39,461 nt of DNA, from contig NZ_BOPF01000063.1 of assembly GCF_016863615.1 (NCBI RefSeq), forward strand, positions 1 through 39,461, given 5' to 3'. Below the pieces are notes generated by a model. It was not told where the DNA came from. It made no database searches and saw only the letters and a program-made list of their open reading frames with translations. Numbering within the stretch: position 1 is the first letter of the stretch; the number at the start of each line of letters is the position of its first letter. The DNA is from Virgisporangium aliadipatigenens (GTDB taxonomy: Bacteria; Actinomycetota; Actinomycetes; Mycobacteriales; Micromonosporaceae). Positions 33,140 through 39,461 of the stretch are shown one piece after another. A program made the position numbers and the translations under genes.

Positions 33140-33162
33140 TTATCCGAAGATTAACCGGATAA
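33140..33162. repeat. AT-rich inverted repeat upstream of the Pro/Ala-rich gene
   Basis: TTATCCG (33140-33146) and CGGATAA (33156-33162) flank nine AT-rich bases, 44 bases upstream of the gene start at 33096. Outer GGCCC/GGGCC bases extend the pairing. It is an operator or leader-hairpin candidate for the Pro/Ala-rich membrane protein. Confidence 0.4.
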
Positions 33163-33189
33163 GTGGGCCCATTTTCCCTTTTCGGCAGA

Positions 33190-33237
33190 AACGGGCGGAC
33201 TGGTCGCCCCACATACGGAACGACCGGTCCGCCCGTT
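33190..33237 (-). terminator. Strong terminator hairpin after the CopC-CopD gene
   Basis: AACGGGCGGAC (33190-33200) pairs with GTCCGCCCGTT (33227-33237). After one T/G position, GGTCG pairs with CGACC, giving about 17 base pairs. It starts 31 bases past the minus-strand stop and is followed by TTTC in that direction. Confidence 0.75.
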
Positions 33238-33267
33238 AGGTCACGCCGGCGGTTGAACGCAGGCCTG

Positions 33268-34953
33268 CTATCTGACGGTCAGCCTCGCGCTGAGCGTCGA
33301 CTGGTCGATGTCGGAGATCCGCACAGTGATCTTGAGTTCGTACTCCCCGGGGTCGGGGAAGATCGGCTCGCCCACCGAGTGGTCCGGCGTGATCGGCAGG
33401 ATCGGGATCTCGATCGGCTCGACGCTGCCGCTGGTCGGCGTGATCGAGGCTTTCCACTCCACGACCGACTGCGGGGTGCCCGTTCGGGTGTAGGCGTACA
33501 GGTGCATCGAGTTGCCGCCGACCTTCGCCGGTTCCAGTTCGACGCGCACGAGCGACTTGTCGCTGGTCAGCGTGACAGTGTAGGGGCCGGGGACCGCCGC
33601 GTTCGCCGTTCTCGCCGGGGGCGTCTGGACCAGCGCCGCCGCGAGGCCGAGCACCACACCGGTGATCGCCAGCTCCACGAGGATCAGCCGGCGCAGCGGC
33701 CGCGCGGGAGGCTCGGCCTCCTCGACGTCCGCGACGTCCTCGTCGTCATCGTCCGGCGGCACCGACGCGGCCGCGAAGCGCAGGACCAGGCGCCGCGAGA
33801 AGTACGCGATCCCGACGATCACCGCGAGCAGTGCCGCCTTGCCCAGCACCAGCTTGCCGTACGTGCTGTCGAACAGCTTTCCGAACTCGCTCACCTCGAT
33901 GATGGCCGAGGCGGTGCCGGTGATCGTCAACGTGATCACGCACAGCATCGCCCATTGCGACCACACCGGCAGGATGGCGCCGAGTTCGGTGGCATTCGCC
34001 CGGCGCAGCACCACCAGGATCAGCAGCAACAGGCCGCCCATCCAGACGGCCATCGCGCCGACGTGCGCCGCGTCGGCGACCATCGACACGGCCGGCACCG
34101 GAGACGCGGCCGGGTGCCCGGACAGCGGCCAGGTGCCGATGCCCACCACCGCCAGGAACGCCAGCACCGCCTGGTCCACCGTCGAGGGCGGTTCGGGCCG
34201 CAGGAACGGCCGGATCAGCACCGACACGGCCGCGAGCACACCGAGGCGCACCGCGTGCGCCGCCCCGAACGACCCCGACAGCGCATCCTCCAGGGCCGTG
34301 CTGCTGACGTCGAAGATCCCGTTCCCCGCGCTGTACGGCCCCTGGAGGTACATCTCGGCGACCGTCGCCAGGGTGGTGACACCGAGGCCGGCGGCGAGCA
34401 GCCGCGCGGGCACCGTGCGGGACAGCCGCCGCGGCCAGAGCCGGGCGAGGAAGATCAGCGGCCCGGCGATCAGCACCAGGCCGGCGTAGCCGAGCCACCG
34501 GGCCACGCCGAGCGCGCCCGCCACGACCGGATCCGCGCGTTCGCCGACGGAGGTGTCGGCCGTGGGGGCGTTGGCCGACGGCTGGCCGATGGAGAAGGTG
34601 AAGCTGCCGCCGATCGGGTGGCTGTCGGCCGAGATCACCCGGAACGTCACCAGGTAGGTGCCCTTGCCGAGGTTGCGCGCCAGCGGGATGGACAGGTCGG
34701 TGCCGTTCACCCGGGGGGTGCCGCTGTCGGCGCGGGCCTTGTCGGGGCCGATCACCTGGATCCGCTCGGCGACCGGGCGCACCCCCTCCGTGAAGCTGAG
34801 GGTGATGCTGGCCGGGGCGCTCTGCAGGATCGCCCCGCTCGACGGGTCGGTGCGGGTCAGCGACGCGTGCGCGGAGGCCGGCGCGGCCGTCCCGAGCAGC
34901 ACGGCGACCCCGACGACGAACGTCGCGAGCAGCCCCGCAGCGAACCGACCCAT
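33268..34953 (-). CDS. CopC-CopD fusion, copper resistance/import protein
   Basis: This is an envelope copper protein of about 561 aa. A signal peptide ends in A-S-A, so the mature protein begins His-Ala-Ser-Leu (AHASLTRTDPSSG), supplying the N-terminal Cu(II) ligand of CopC. The second ligand set is in ISADSHPIGGSFTF. About eight membrane helices of the CopD domain follow (roughly residues 140-400). An acidic cytosolic loop (PPDDDDEDVADVEEAEPP) leads to one more helix and a C-terminal ~100-residue beta domain (YtkA/FixH-like). The plan resembles Bacillus YcnJ, a copper importer. The start is uncertain: ATG 34953, GTG 34965 or GTG 34974. It is divergent from the MauE-DsbA pair across an inverted repeat. 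Confidence 0.87.
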   Translation of the reverse strand: MGRFAAGLLATFVVGVAVLLGTAAPASAHASLTRTDPSSGAILQSAPASITLSFTEGVRPVAERIQVIGPDKARADSGTPRVNGTDLSIPLARNLGKGTYLVTFRVISADSHPIGGSFTFSIGQPSANAPTADTSVGERADPVVAGALGVARWLGYAGLVLIAGPLIFLARLWPRRLSRTVPARLLAAGLGVTTLATVAEMYLQGPYSAGNGIFDVSSTALEDALSGSFGAAHAVRLGVLAAVSVLIRPFLRPEPPSTVDQAVLAFLAVVGIGTWPLSGHPAASPVPAVSMVADAAHVGAMAVWMGGLLLLILVVLRRANATELGAILPVWSQWAMLCVITLTITGTASAIIEVSEFGKLFDSTYGKLVLGKAALLAVIVGIAYFSRRLVLRFAAASVPPDDDDEDVADVEEAEPPARPLRRLILVELAITGVVLGLAAALVQTPPARTANAAVPGPYTVTLTSDKSLVRVELEPAKVGGNSMHLYAYTRTGTPQSVVEWKASITPTSGSVEPIEIPILPITPDHSVGEPIFPDPGEYELKITVRISDIDQSTLSARLTVR

Positions 34954-35036
34954 CCGTAGGCGCACATACTCCACGCCAACAAGGGTCGCTCCCCGCTCCC
35001 GGATGGTTCCCGCCGGGGTCACGTTGACAAGAACAC

Positions 35037-35054
35037 GCTGTGCGTCTTCACAGC
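35037..35054. promoter_or_regulatory. Inverted repeat between copCD and mauE-dsbA, operator candidate
   Basis: GCTGTG (35037-35042) and CACAGC (35049-35054) are exact complements separated by six bases. The site lies in the 144-base intergenic region between divergent genes, 44 bases before the mauE start and 84 bases before the copCD start. A TTGACA hexamer (35024-35029) sits just to its left, but no convincing -10 matches it. Confidence 0.4.
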
Positions 35055-35097
35055 TTGTGACGGGAACCGGTGCGACGCGTGGTGCGACAAAACCAGC

Positions 35098-35562
35098 GTG
35101 TCCAGATGGTTCGCGCTGGTGGCGCGCGTGGGGCTGGCCGGCGTGTGGCTCGTGGCCGGCGGGTCGAAGGTCGGTGATCTCGCCGCATCGGTGCGGGCGG
35201 TGCACGCCTACAAGCTCCTGCCGTACGGCGTGTCGGAGGTCGTCGGCGCCATGCTCCCGATGGTGGAACTGCTGCTCGGGGTCGTTCTGCTCGCGGGGAT
35301 CGGGACCCGCTACGCGGCCTGCGTGAGCGCCGCGCTCTCGACGGTGTTCATCGTCGGGATCTCCTCCGCGTGGGCGCGCGGGCTGCGGATCGACTGCGGC
35401 TGCTTCGGCGGCGGCGGCGAGCTCGAGGCCGGCCGGTCGACGAACTACTTCTGGAAGATCCTGCTCGACGTGGCCCTGTTCGCCGCGGCCGCGTTTCTCA
35501 TCCGGCGGCCGCGCAGCCGCTGGTCGCTCGACGATGTCGTCAGTAGGAAGGGACGAGCCTGA
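35098..35562 (+). CDS. MauE/DoxX-family membrane protein, probable disulfide-relay partner
   Basis: This 154-aa protein has four membrane helices: RWFALVARVGLAGVWLVAGG, then segments near 45-67, 72-92 and 118-136. Its Cys100-Gly-Cys102 pair (RIDCGCFGGGG) is the conserved redox-active motif of the MauE branch, which is structurally related to DoxX/DoxD. MauE proteins support disulfide formation or cytochrome/amine dehydrogenase maturation in partnership with thioredoxin-fold proteins. Here the next gene is exactly such a protein, and the two overlap by one base (TGATG). The start is GTG 35098 (MSRWFALVARVG); no Shine-Dalgarno is seen, so a leaderless transcript is possible. Confidence 0.82.
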   Translation: MSRWFALVARVGLAGVWLVAGGSKVGDLAASVRAVHAYKLLPYGVSEVVGAMLPMVELLLGVVLLAGIGTRYAACVSAALSTVFIVGISSAWARGLRIDCGCFGGGGELEAGRSTNYFWKILLDVALFAAAAFLIRRPRSRWSLDDVVSRKGRA

Positions 35563-36222
35563 TGGCCAAGCGCCGTAACCGGAGACCGCCGCCCCCACCG
35601 CCGCCGTCCGGCATGCCGGTGGGGCTGATCGCCGCCATGGTGACCGTGGTGCTGCTGCTCGTGGCGGGCATCGGCGGGTGGTACCTGTACCAGACGCAGC
35701 GGCCGGACCGCACCGGTGCCGTGCCGGCGTCGGCCGACTCGTCAGGCGTGACCGTGGGCACCGGACCCGTCAAGATCGACGTCTACCTCGACTTCATCTG
35801 CCCGGCGTGCAAGGCGTTCGAGGAGCGGGCCGAGGGGACGTTGGCGCAGCTGGTGTCGGCCGGGAAGGTGACGGTCAAGTACCACCCCCTGGGCTTCCTG
35901 GACGGGCAGTCGACCACCAAGTACTCGTCGCGCTCGGCCGCCGCGTCCGGCTGCGCCGCCGACGCGGGCAAGTTCGTGGAGTACGCCGGAGTGCTCTACG
36001 ACCGCCAGCCGGCCGAGGGGGGTCCCGGCCTCACCGACGACGTTCTGATCGAACTGGCGCAGCAGGCCGGCATCGACACCGGACCGTTCAAGACGTGTGT
36101 GAACGACGGCCGCTACCGCGGCTGGGTCGACGGCATCACGGAGCTGGGTGCCCGCGCCGGGGTCACCGGCACGCCCACGGTCCTCGTCAACAACCGGAAG
36201 GTCGACCCGACACCCGAGGCGA

Positions 36223-36242
<20 letters not shown>
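35562..36242 (+). CDS. Membrane-anchored DsbA-family thiol oxidoreductase
   Basis: This 226-aa protein has a cytosolic Pro-rich N-terminus (RRPPPPPPPSG), one membrane helix (about 20-42) and an extracytoplasmic thioredoxin fold. The active site is Cys80-Pro-Ala-Cys83 (LDFICPACKAFEE) and the cis-Pro loop is TGTPTVLV near the end. A second Cys pair (SGCAADAG and FKTCVND) may be structural, as in other actinobacterial DsbA proteins. It probably oxidises or isomerises exported proteins and is recharged by the MauE-like protein encoded just upstream. GGAAGG precedes the ATG at 35562. Its 3' end overlaps the convergent cbiO gene by 20 bases. Confidence 0.88.
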
Positions 36243-36968
<726 letters not shown>

Positions 36969-36972
<4 letters not shown>

Positions 36973-37721
36973 GACACCACTGCTATCACGGCGGTCGCGG
37001 CGACCACGCTCAGACCGGCGGTCCACTGGGTCTTCGACGCCTTCGGTGCCCGGCCCTCCGGCAGCCGTCCCGTGTACCCGCGGGACAGCATGGCCAGGTA
37101 GACCCGCTCCCCGCGTTCGAACGCGCGCAGGAAGAGCGCCCCGATCCCGGCCGCGAACGCCCGCACCTGCCACAGGAAGCGCGGGTCGTAGCCGCGCGCG
37201 AGCCGGGCGACCCTCATCCGCCGCGCCTCGTCGACCAGCACCTGCAGGTAGCGCAGCATGAACGTGGCGATCTGCACCAGGATCTGCGGGCAGCGCAGCC
37301 GGTCCAGCCCGACGATCAGTTCGCGGGGCGTGGTCGTCGCCGCCAGCAGCAGCGACACCAGAACGCCGAGCGTGCCCTTCACCAGGATGTTCCAGCCGGC
37401 GTAGAGGCCCTCGACGGAGAGCGCCACGCCGAGCACCTGCGTGCGGGGCCCGTGCCCGGTGAACGGCAGCACGACGGCGAAGAGTACGAACGGCAGTTCG
37501 ATCGCGCTGCGGCGGATCAACCAGCCCGGGCCGACCCGCGCCAGCCCGGCCACGGCGCCGATCAGCACCAGGTACGCCGCGAACGCCCCGAACGCCTCGC
37601 GCGGCGTCAGCACCACGGCGACGGTGCAGAGGACCGCCGCCGTGATCTTCACCTCGGGCGCCAGCCGGTGCACGGGGCTGTCGTGATCCCGGTGCAGCCA
37701 GTGCGCGTGACCGGCGCCCAT
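36969..37721 (-). CDS. cbiQ: ECF-type nickel/cobalt importer transmembrane T component (CbiQ)
   Basis: This is a 250-aa T component that couples the ATPase to the metal-binding subunit. It has about five to six helices. Two Arg-containing coupling motifs are visible: VDEARRMRVARLARGYD (A-R-G form) and YLAMLSRGYTGRLPEG (S-R-G form), as typical for CbiQ/EcfT. The start is ATG at 37719-37721 (MGAGHAHWLHRDHDSPVHRL), with a His-rich N-terminus consistent with metal handling. It overlaps the PDGLE gene stop by one base and cbiO by four, so the whole unit is tightly coupled. Confidence 0.93.
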
Positions 37722-38068
37722 CAGACCGGACTGTCGGCGGGCTTGCGCCGGCGCACCAGCCAGAACAGCCCGCCGCCGATCCCCGCGGTCACGAGCACAC
37801 CGATCACCCCGGAGAGCCCGGTCGACAGGTACGGGTTGTCGATGCCCCGGATCCCGTAGTCCGCGAACGGGCTGTCCGCGGTCTGGGTGTCCGCGGCGCG
37901 GTCGGCGACGCAGGTGCCGCCGGTCTTGTTGTCCGCGGCGTCGTACGTGCAGCCGTCGCGAACGACCGAGTCGAGGCCGTCCGGGTGGGCCGAGGCGAAG
38001 TTGGAGACGACGCCGGCCAGTCCGAGCGCGACCAGCAGTCCCACCAGCAGAAACACGCGGGTCTTCAT
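37721..38068 (-). CDS. PDGLE-domain (CbiN-like) accessory subunit
   Basis: This 115-aa protein has an N-terminal helix (FLLVGLLVALGLAGVVSNFA) followed at once by ASAHPDGLDSVV, the PDGLE signature. An extracytoplasmic loop with two Cys (DGCTYD and GGTCVAD) comes next, then a C-terminal helix (GVIGVLVTAGIGGGLFWLVR) and a basic end. This two-helix plan is the CbiN/NikN equivalent of the metal importer and is needed for substrate loading in characterised systems. GGAGGTGG lies a few bases before the ATG (38066-38068). It follows cbiM by 64 bases. Confidence 0.88.
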   Translation of the reverse strand: MKTRVFLLVGLLVALGLAGVVSNFASAHPDGLDSVVRDGCTYDAADNKTGGTCVADRAADTQTADSPFADYGIRGIDNPYLSTGLSGVIGVLVTAGIGGGLFWLVRRRKPADSPV

Positions 38069-38132
38069 GCTCTACCACCTCCGAGAAAGTCGACAGGGGC
38101 TCCGCATGCCCGCCTCCGCTGCGCTCCAGCAG

Positions 38133-38825
38133 TCATGCGGATACCAACTCTTCCTGCTGCTGGCGCTGCCGCCGGGTGCGCAGGGCGTACACGAGGTCCG
38201 GGCGGGCCTTGGCGACGGCGCTGACCGTCACGGCCGTGATCAGGCCCTCGCCGATCCCGATGAGCAGGTGCGGGCCGGCCATCAGCGACGCGACGGCGCC
38301 GATCGACAGGCCTCCCCCGCCGCCCAGCGCGTACTGCAGCACGAACCCCTGCGAGGCGACCACGACGCTGACCACGCTGGCCACGAACGCGGCCCCCACC
38401 AGCGGAACCCGCGCCCGCAGCAGCGCCACGACGAGCAGGTAGCCGGCGGCGGTGCCGATGACGGCCATGTTGGTGACGTTGAGCCCGAGCGCGGTGAGGC
38501 CGCCGTCGGCGAAGACCAGGGCCTGCACGACCAGCACCACGGTCACGCAGAGCGCGCCGACCCAGGGGCCGACCAGGATCGCCGCGAGCGCGCCGCCGAG
38601 CAGGTGGCCGCTGACGCCCGGCAGCACCGGGAAGTTGAGCATCTGGACGGCGAAGATGAACGCCGCCACCAGGCCGGCCATCGGGGCCAGCCGGTCGTCG
38701 AGGTCGGCCCTGGCGCGCAGGACGCAGACGGCGATGGCCGAGGCGGCGATCGCCGCGAAGATGCCGGAGACGGGTGCGTCGATGATGCCGTTGGAGATGT
38801 GCATCGCTACTACGTCGTTGTTCAT
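38133..38825 (-). CDS. cbiM: ECF-type nickel/cobalt importer substrate-binding subunit (CbiM/NikM)
   Basis: This 230-aa integral membrane S component has about six to seven helices and the family signatures MHISNGIIDAPVS near the N-terminus, LNFPVLPGVSGHLLGGALAA and LGLNVTNMAVIG. In solved NikM the free N-terminus plus His2 bind the metal. Here the MHISNG motif is preceded by seven residues (MNNDVVA). ATG 38825 has the strong GGAGG site and is chosen; ATG 38804 would restore the canonical N-terminus. It is the first gene of the operon. The promoter carries a Nur-box-like sequence, which favours nickel as substrate. Confidence 0.93.
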   Translation of the reverse strand: MNNDVVAMHISNGIIDAPVSGIFAAIAASAIAVCVLRARADLDDRLAPMAGLVAAFIFAVQMLNFPVLPGVSGHLLGGALAAILVGPWVGALCVTVVLVVQALVFADGGLTALGLNVTNMAVIGTAAGYLLVVALLRARVPLVGAAFVASVVSVVVASQGFVLQYALGGGGGLSIGAVASLMAGPHLLIGIGEGLITAVTVSAVAKARPDLVYALRTRRQRQQQEELVSA

Positions 38826-38841
38826 GGGTCCTCCCGACCGG

Positions 38842-38871
38842 AGCCTATTTCCATCGAACGGCTCTTGCCAA
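38842..38871 (-). promoter_or_regulatory. Candidate cbiM promoter
   Basis: On the minus strand TTGGCA (-35, 38866-38871) and TAGGCT (-10, 38842-38847) are separated by 18 bases, close to the actinobacterial housekeeping consensus. The -10 lies 16 bases before the start codon at 38825. Confidence 0.55.
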
Positions 38872-38881
38872 TGGTTCGCAA
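38865..38881. promoter_or_regulatory. Nur-box-like operator between cbiM and bcp
   Basis: TTGCCA-N5-TCGCAA (38865-38870, then 38876-38881) is an imperfect 17-base palindrome. It matches, from memory, the Streptomyces nickel-uptake regulator (Nur, Fur family) consensus tTGCaa-N5-ttGCAA with one mismatch per half. It covers the -35 of the cbiM promoter and ends where a -35 for the divergent bcp gene would begin. Confidence 0.55.
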
Positions 38882-38903
38882 CAGGGCGGCGGGCGGATGG
38901 GTC

Positions 38904-38909
38904 TAGTGT
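38904..38909 (+). promoter_or_regulatory. Candidate -10 element for bcp (leaderless)
   Basis: TAGTGT at 38904-38909 fits TANNNT and ends eight bases before ATG 38918. There is no Shine-Dalgarno, so transcription probably starts at or next to the A of the start codon. Confidence 0.5.
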
Positions 38910-38917
38910 TTTCTGTC

Positions 38918-39394
38918 ATGACCGAAGCTGCACGTCTCGCACCCGGCGACGCCGCGCCGGAGTTCACGCTCACCACCGACAGCGGGGAGCAGCTGTCCCT
39001 GTCCGACCTGCGCGGCAAGCGGGTGATCCTGTACGCCTACCCGGCCGCGATGACGCCGGGGTGCACCACGCAGGCGTGCGACTTCCGGGACTCGCTCTCC
39101 TCGCTCAAGGCGCGCGGGCTCGAGGTGCTGGGCATCTCGCCGGACGCGCCGGCGAAGCTGGCGAAGTTCCGTGAGCGCGACGGGCTGACGTTCCCGCTGC
39201 TCAGCGACCCCGACCGGGCGGTGCTGACGGCCTACGGGGCGTTCGGCGAGAAGAAGAACTACGGCAAGGTCGTGCAGGGCGTGATCCGCTCCACGTTCGT
39301 GATCGACGCCGACGGCAAGATCGAACACGCCTTCTACAACGTCAAGGCCACCGGCCACGTCGCCAAACTCCGCAGGGACCTGGGCCTGGACTGA
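38918..39394 (+). CDS. bcp: Peroxiredoxin of the Bcp/PrxQ type
   Basis: This thiol peroxidase reduces hydrogen peroxide and organic hydroperoxides. The 158-aa protein has the thioredoxin-like PRX core. The peroxidatic Cys lies in AAMTPGCTTQACDFRD, where the second Cys five residues later is the resolving Cys of the atypical two-Cys Bcp class. The conserved Arg region is RSTFVIDADGKIEH. ATG 38918 (MTEAARLAPGDAAPEF) is preferred; a possible upstream GTG/ATG frame extension is unlikely given the -10 at 38904. The electron donor is presumably thioredoxin. It is divergent from the metal importer. Confidence 0.94.
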   Translation: MTEAARLAPGDAAPEFTLTTDSGEQLSLSDLRGKRVILYAYPAAMTPGCTTQACDFRDSLSSLKARGLEVLGISPDAPAKLAKFRERDGLTFPLLSDPDRAVLTAYGAFGEKKNYGKVVQGVIRSTFVIDADGKIEHAFYNVKATGHVAKLRRDLGLD

Positions 39395-39461
39395 ACGCGG
39401 GCGCGGCAGCGGAGCGAAGCGGAGCGGTGCGGCCCGGGAGGCAACGGCCGCGCCCTCCGGG
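39395..39461. other. GC-rich tail of the window
   Basis: After the bcp stop the sequence holds short GGAGCG repeats and an imperfect CCCGGGAGG...CCCTCCGGG inverted arrangement that could be a terminator cut by the window edge. No gene is visible. Confidence 0.35.

Noticed and set aside
35024-35029. TTGACA as a definite -35 promoter for mauE
   Set aside because: No TANNNT element occurs at 16-18 bases downstream, so I do not list it as a promoter.
38826-38917. Cobalamin riboswitch upstream of cbiM
   Set aside because: The intergenic region is only 92 bases and shows no B12-box sequence; a Nur-like site explains regulation better.

Overview
This is a contiguous piece of a high-GC actinobacterial chromosome. 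The gene content (ClpP1/ClpP2 pair, a mycothiol-linked DsbA-like protein, group II truncated globin GlbO, an Eis-type acetyltransferase, many GTG starts, possible leaderless starts) points to Actinobacteria. The general style suggests a Micromonosporaceae-like organism, but that family placement is inference. From memory, the order clpX, clpP2, clpP1, tig, rpiB, DsbA-like, pepN, DUF5130, HNH, glbO parallels the Mycobacterium tuberculosis block Rv2457c to Rv2470, with extra genes inserted, so most of the window is conserved core chromosome.

Layout. 1-1750: an unexplained inverted repeat, a small two-helix membrane protein, a repeat-bearing spacer and a frameshifted GNAT acetyltransferase pseudogene. 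1751-7582 (minus strand): nitrilase-family hydrolase, GNAT protein, then the proteostasis cluster clpX, clpP2, clpP1 and tig. 7616-9506: divergent tRNA-Pro and tRNA-Gly, followed directly by a decayed tyrosine recombinase, a TetR fragment without its DNA-binding domain, a large hairpin and 670 bases without a convincing gene. This looks like the scar of an integrative element at the tRNA-Gly gene. 9507-16928: methyltransferase; a coupled pair of an orphan membrane protein and a PrsW-type intramembrane protease; a coupled pair of a membrane-anchored Ser/Thr kinase-like protein and an APH-fold phosphotransferase; a divergent Eis-like acetyltransferase; and a small charged protein. 16941-24460: rpiB, DUF1015, a 63-aa ORF, mycothiol-type DsbA-like oxidoreductase, pepN, DUF5130 plus a membrane protein, and kynureninase. 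24494-29616: HNH protein, MscS channel, MFS transporter coupled to glbO, and a secreted beta-propeller-like protein. 29617-30717: terminators and hairpins, tRNA-His and oligoribonuclease. 30964-33096: a long Pro/Ala-rich membrane protein. 33268-36242: a CopC-CopD fusion divergent from a MauE-DsbA thiol-redox pair. 36223-38825: an ECF-type nickel/cobalt importer in the order cbiM, PDGLE/cbiN-like, cbiQ, cbiO. 38918-39394: a Bcp peroxiredoxin.

How they work together. ClpX delivers substrates to the ClpP1P2 protease, and trigger factor is the ribosomal chaperone beside it. MauE probably reoxidises the membrane-anchored DsbA, and the divergent copper protein suggests an envelope metal and thiol theme. 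The importer promoter carries a sequence resembling the nickel regulator (Nur) box over its -35 element, so the importer is more likely for nickel than cobalt. I found no CRISPR array, intact mobile element or rRNA. The most interesting signals are the Nur-like box, the tRNA-Gly integration scar, the two translationally coupled membrane/signalling pairs, and several perfect inverted repeats that the genes do not explain.
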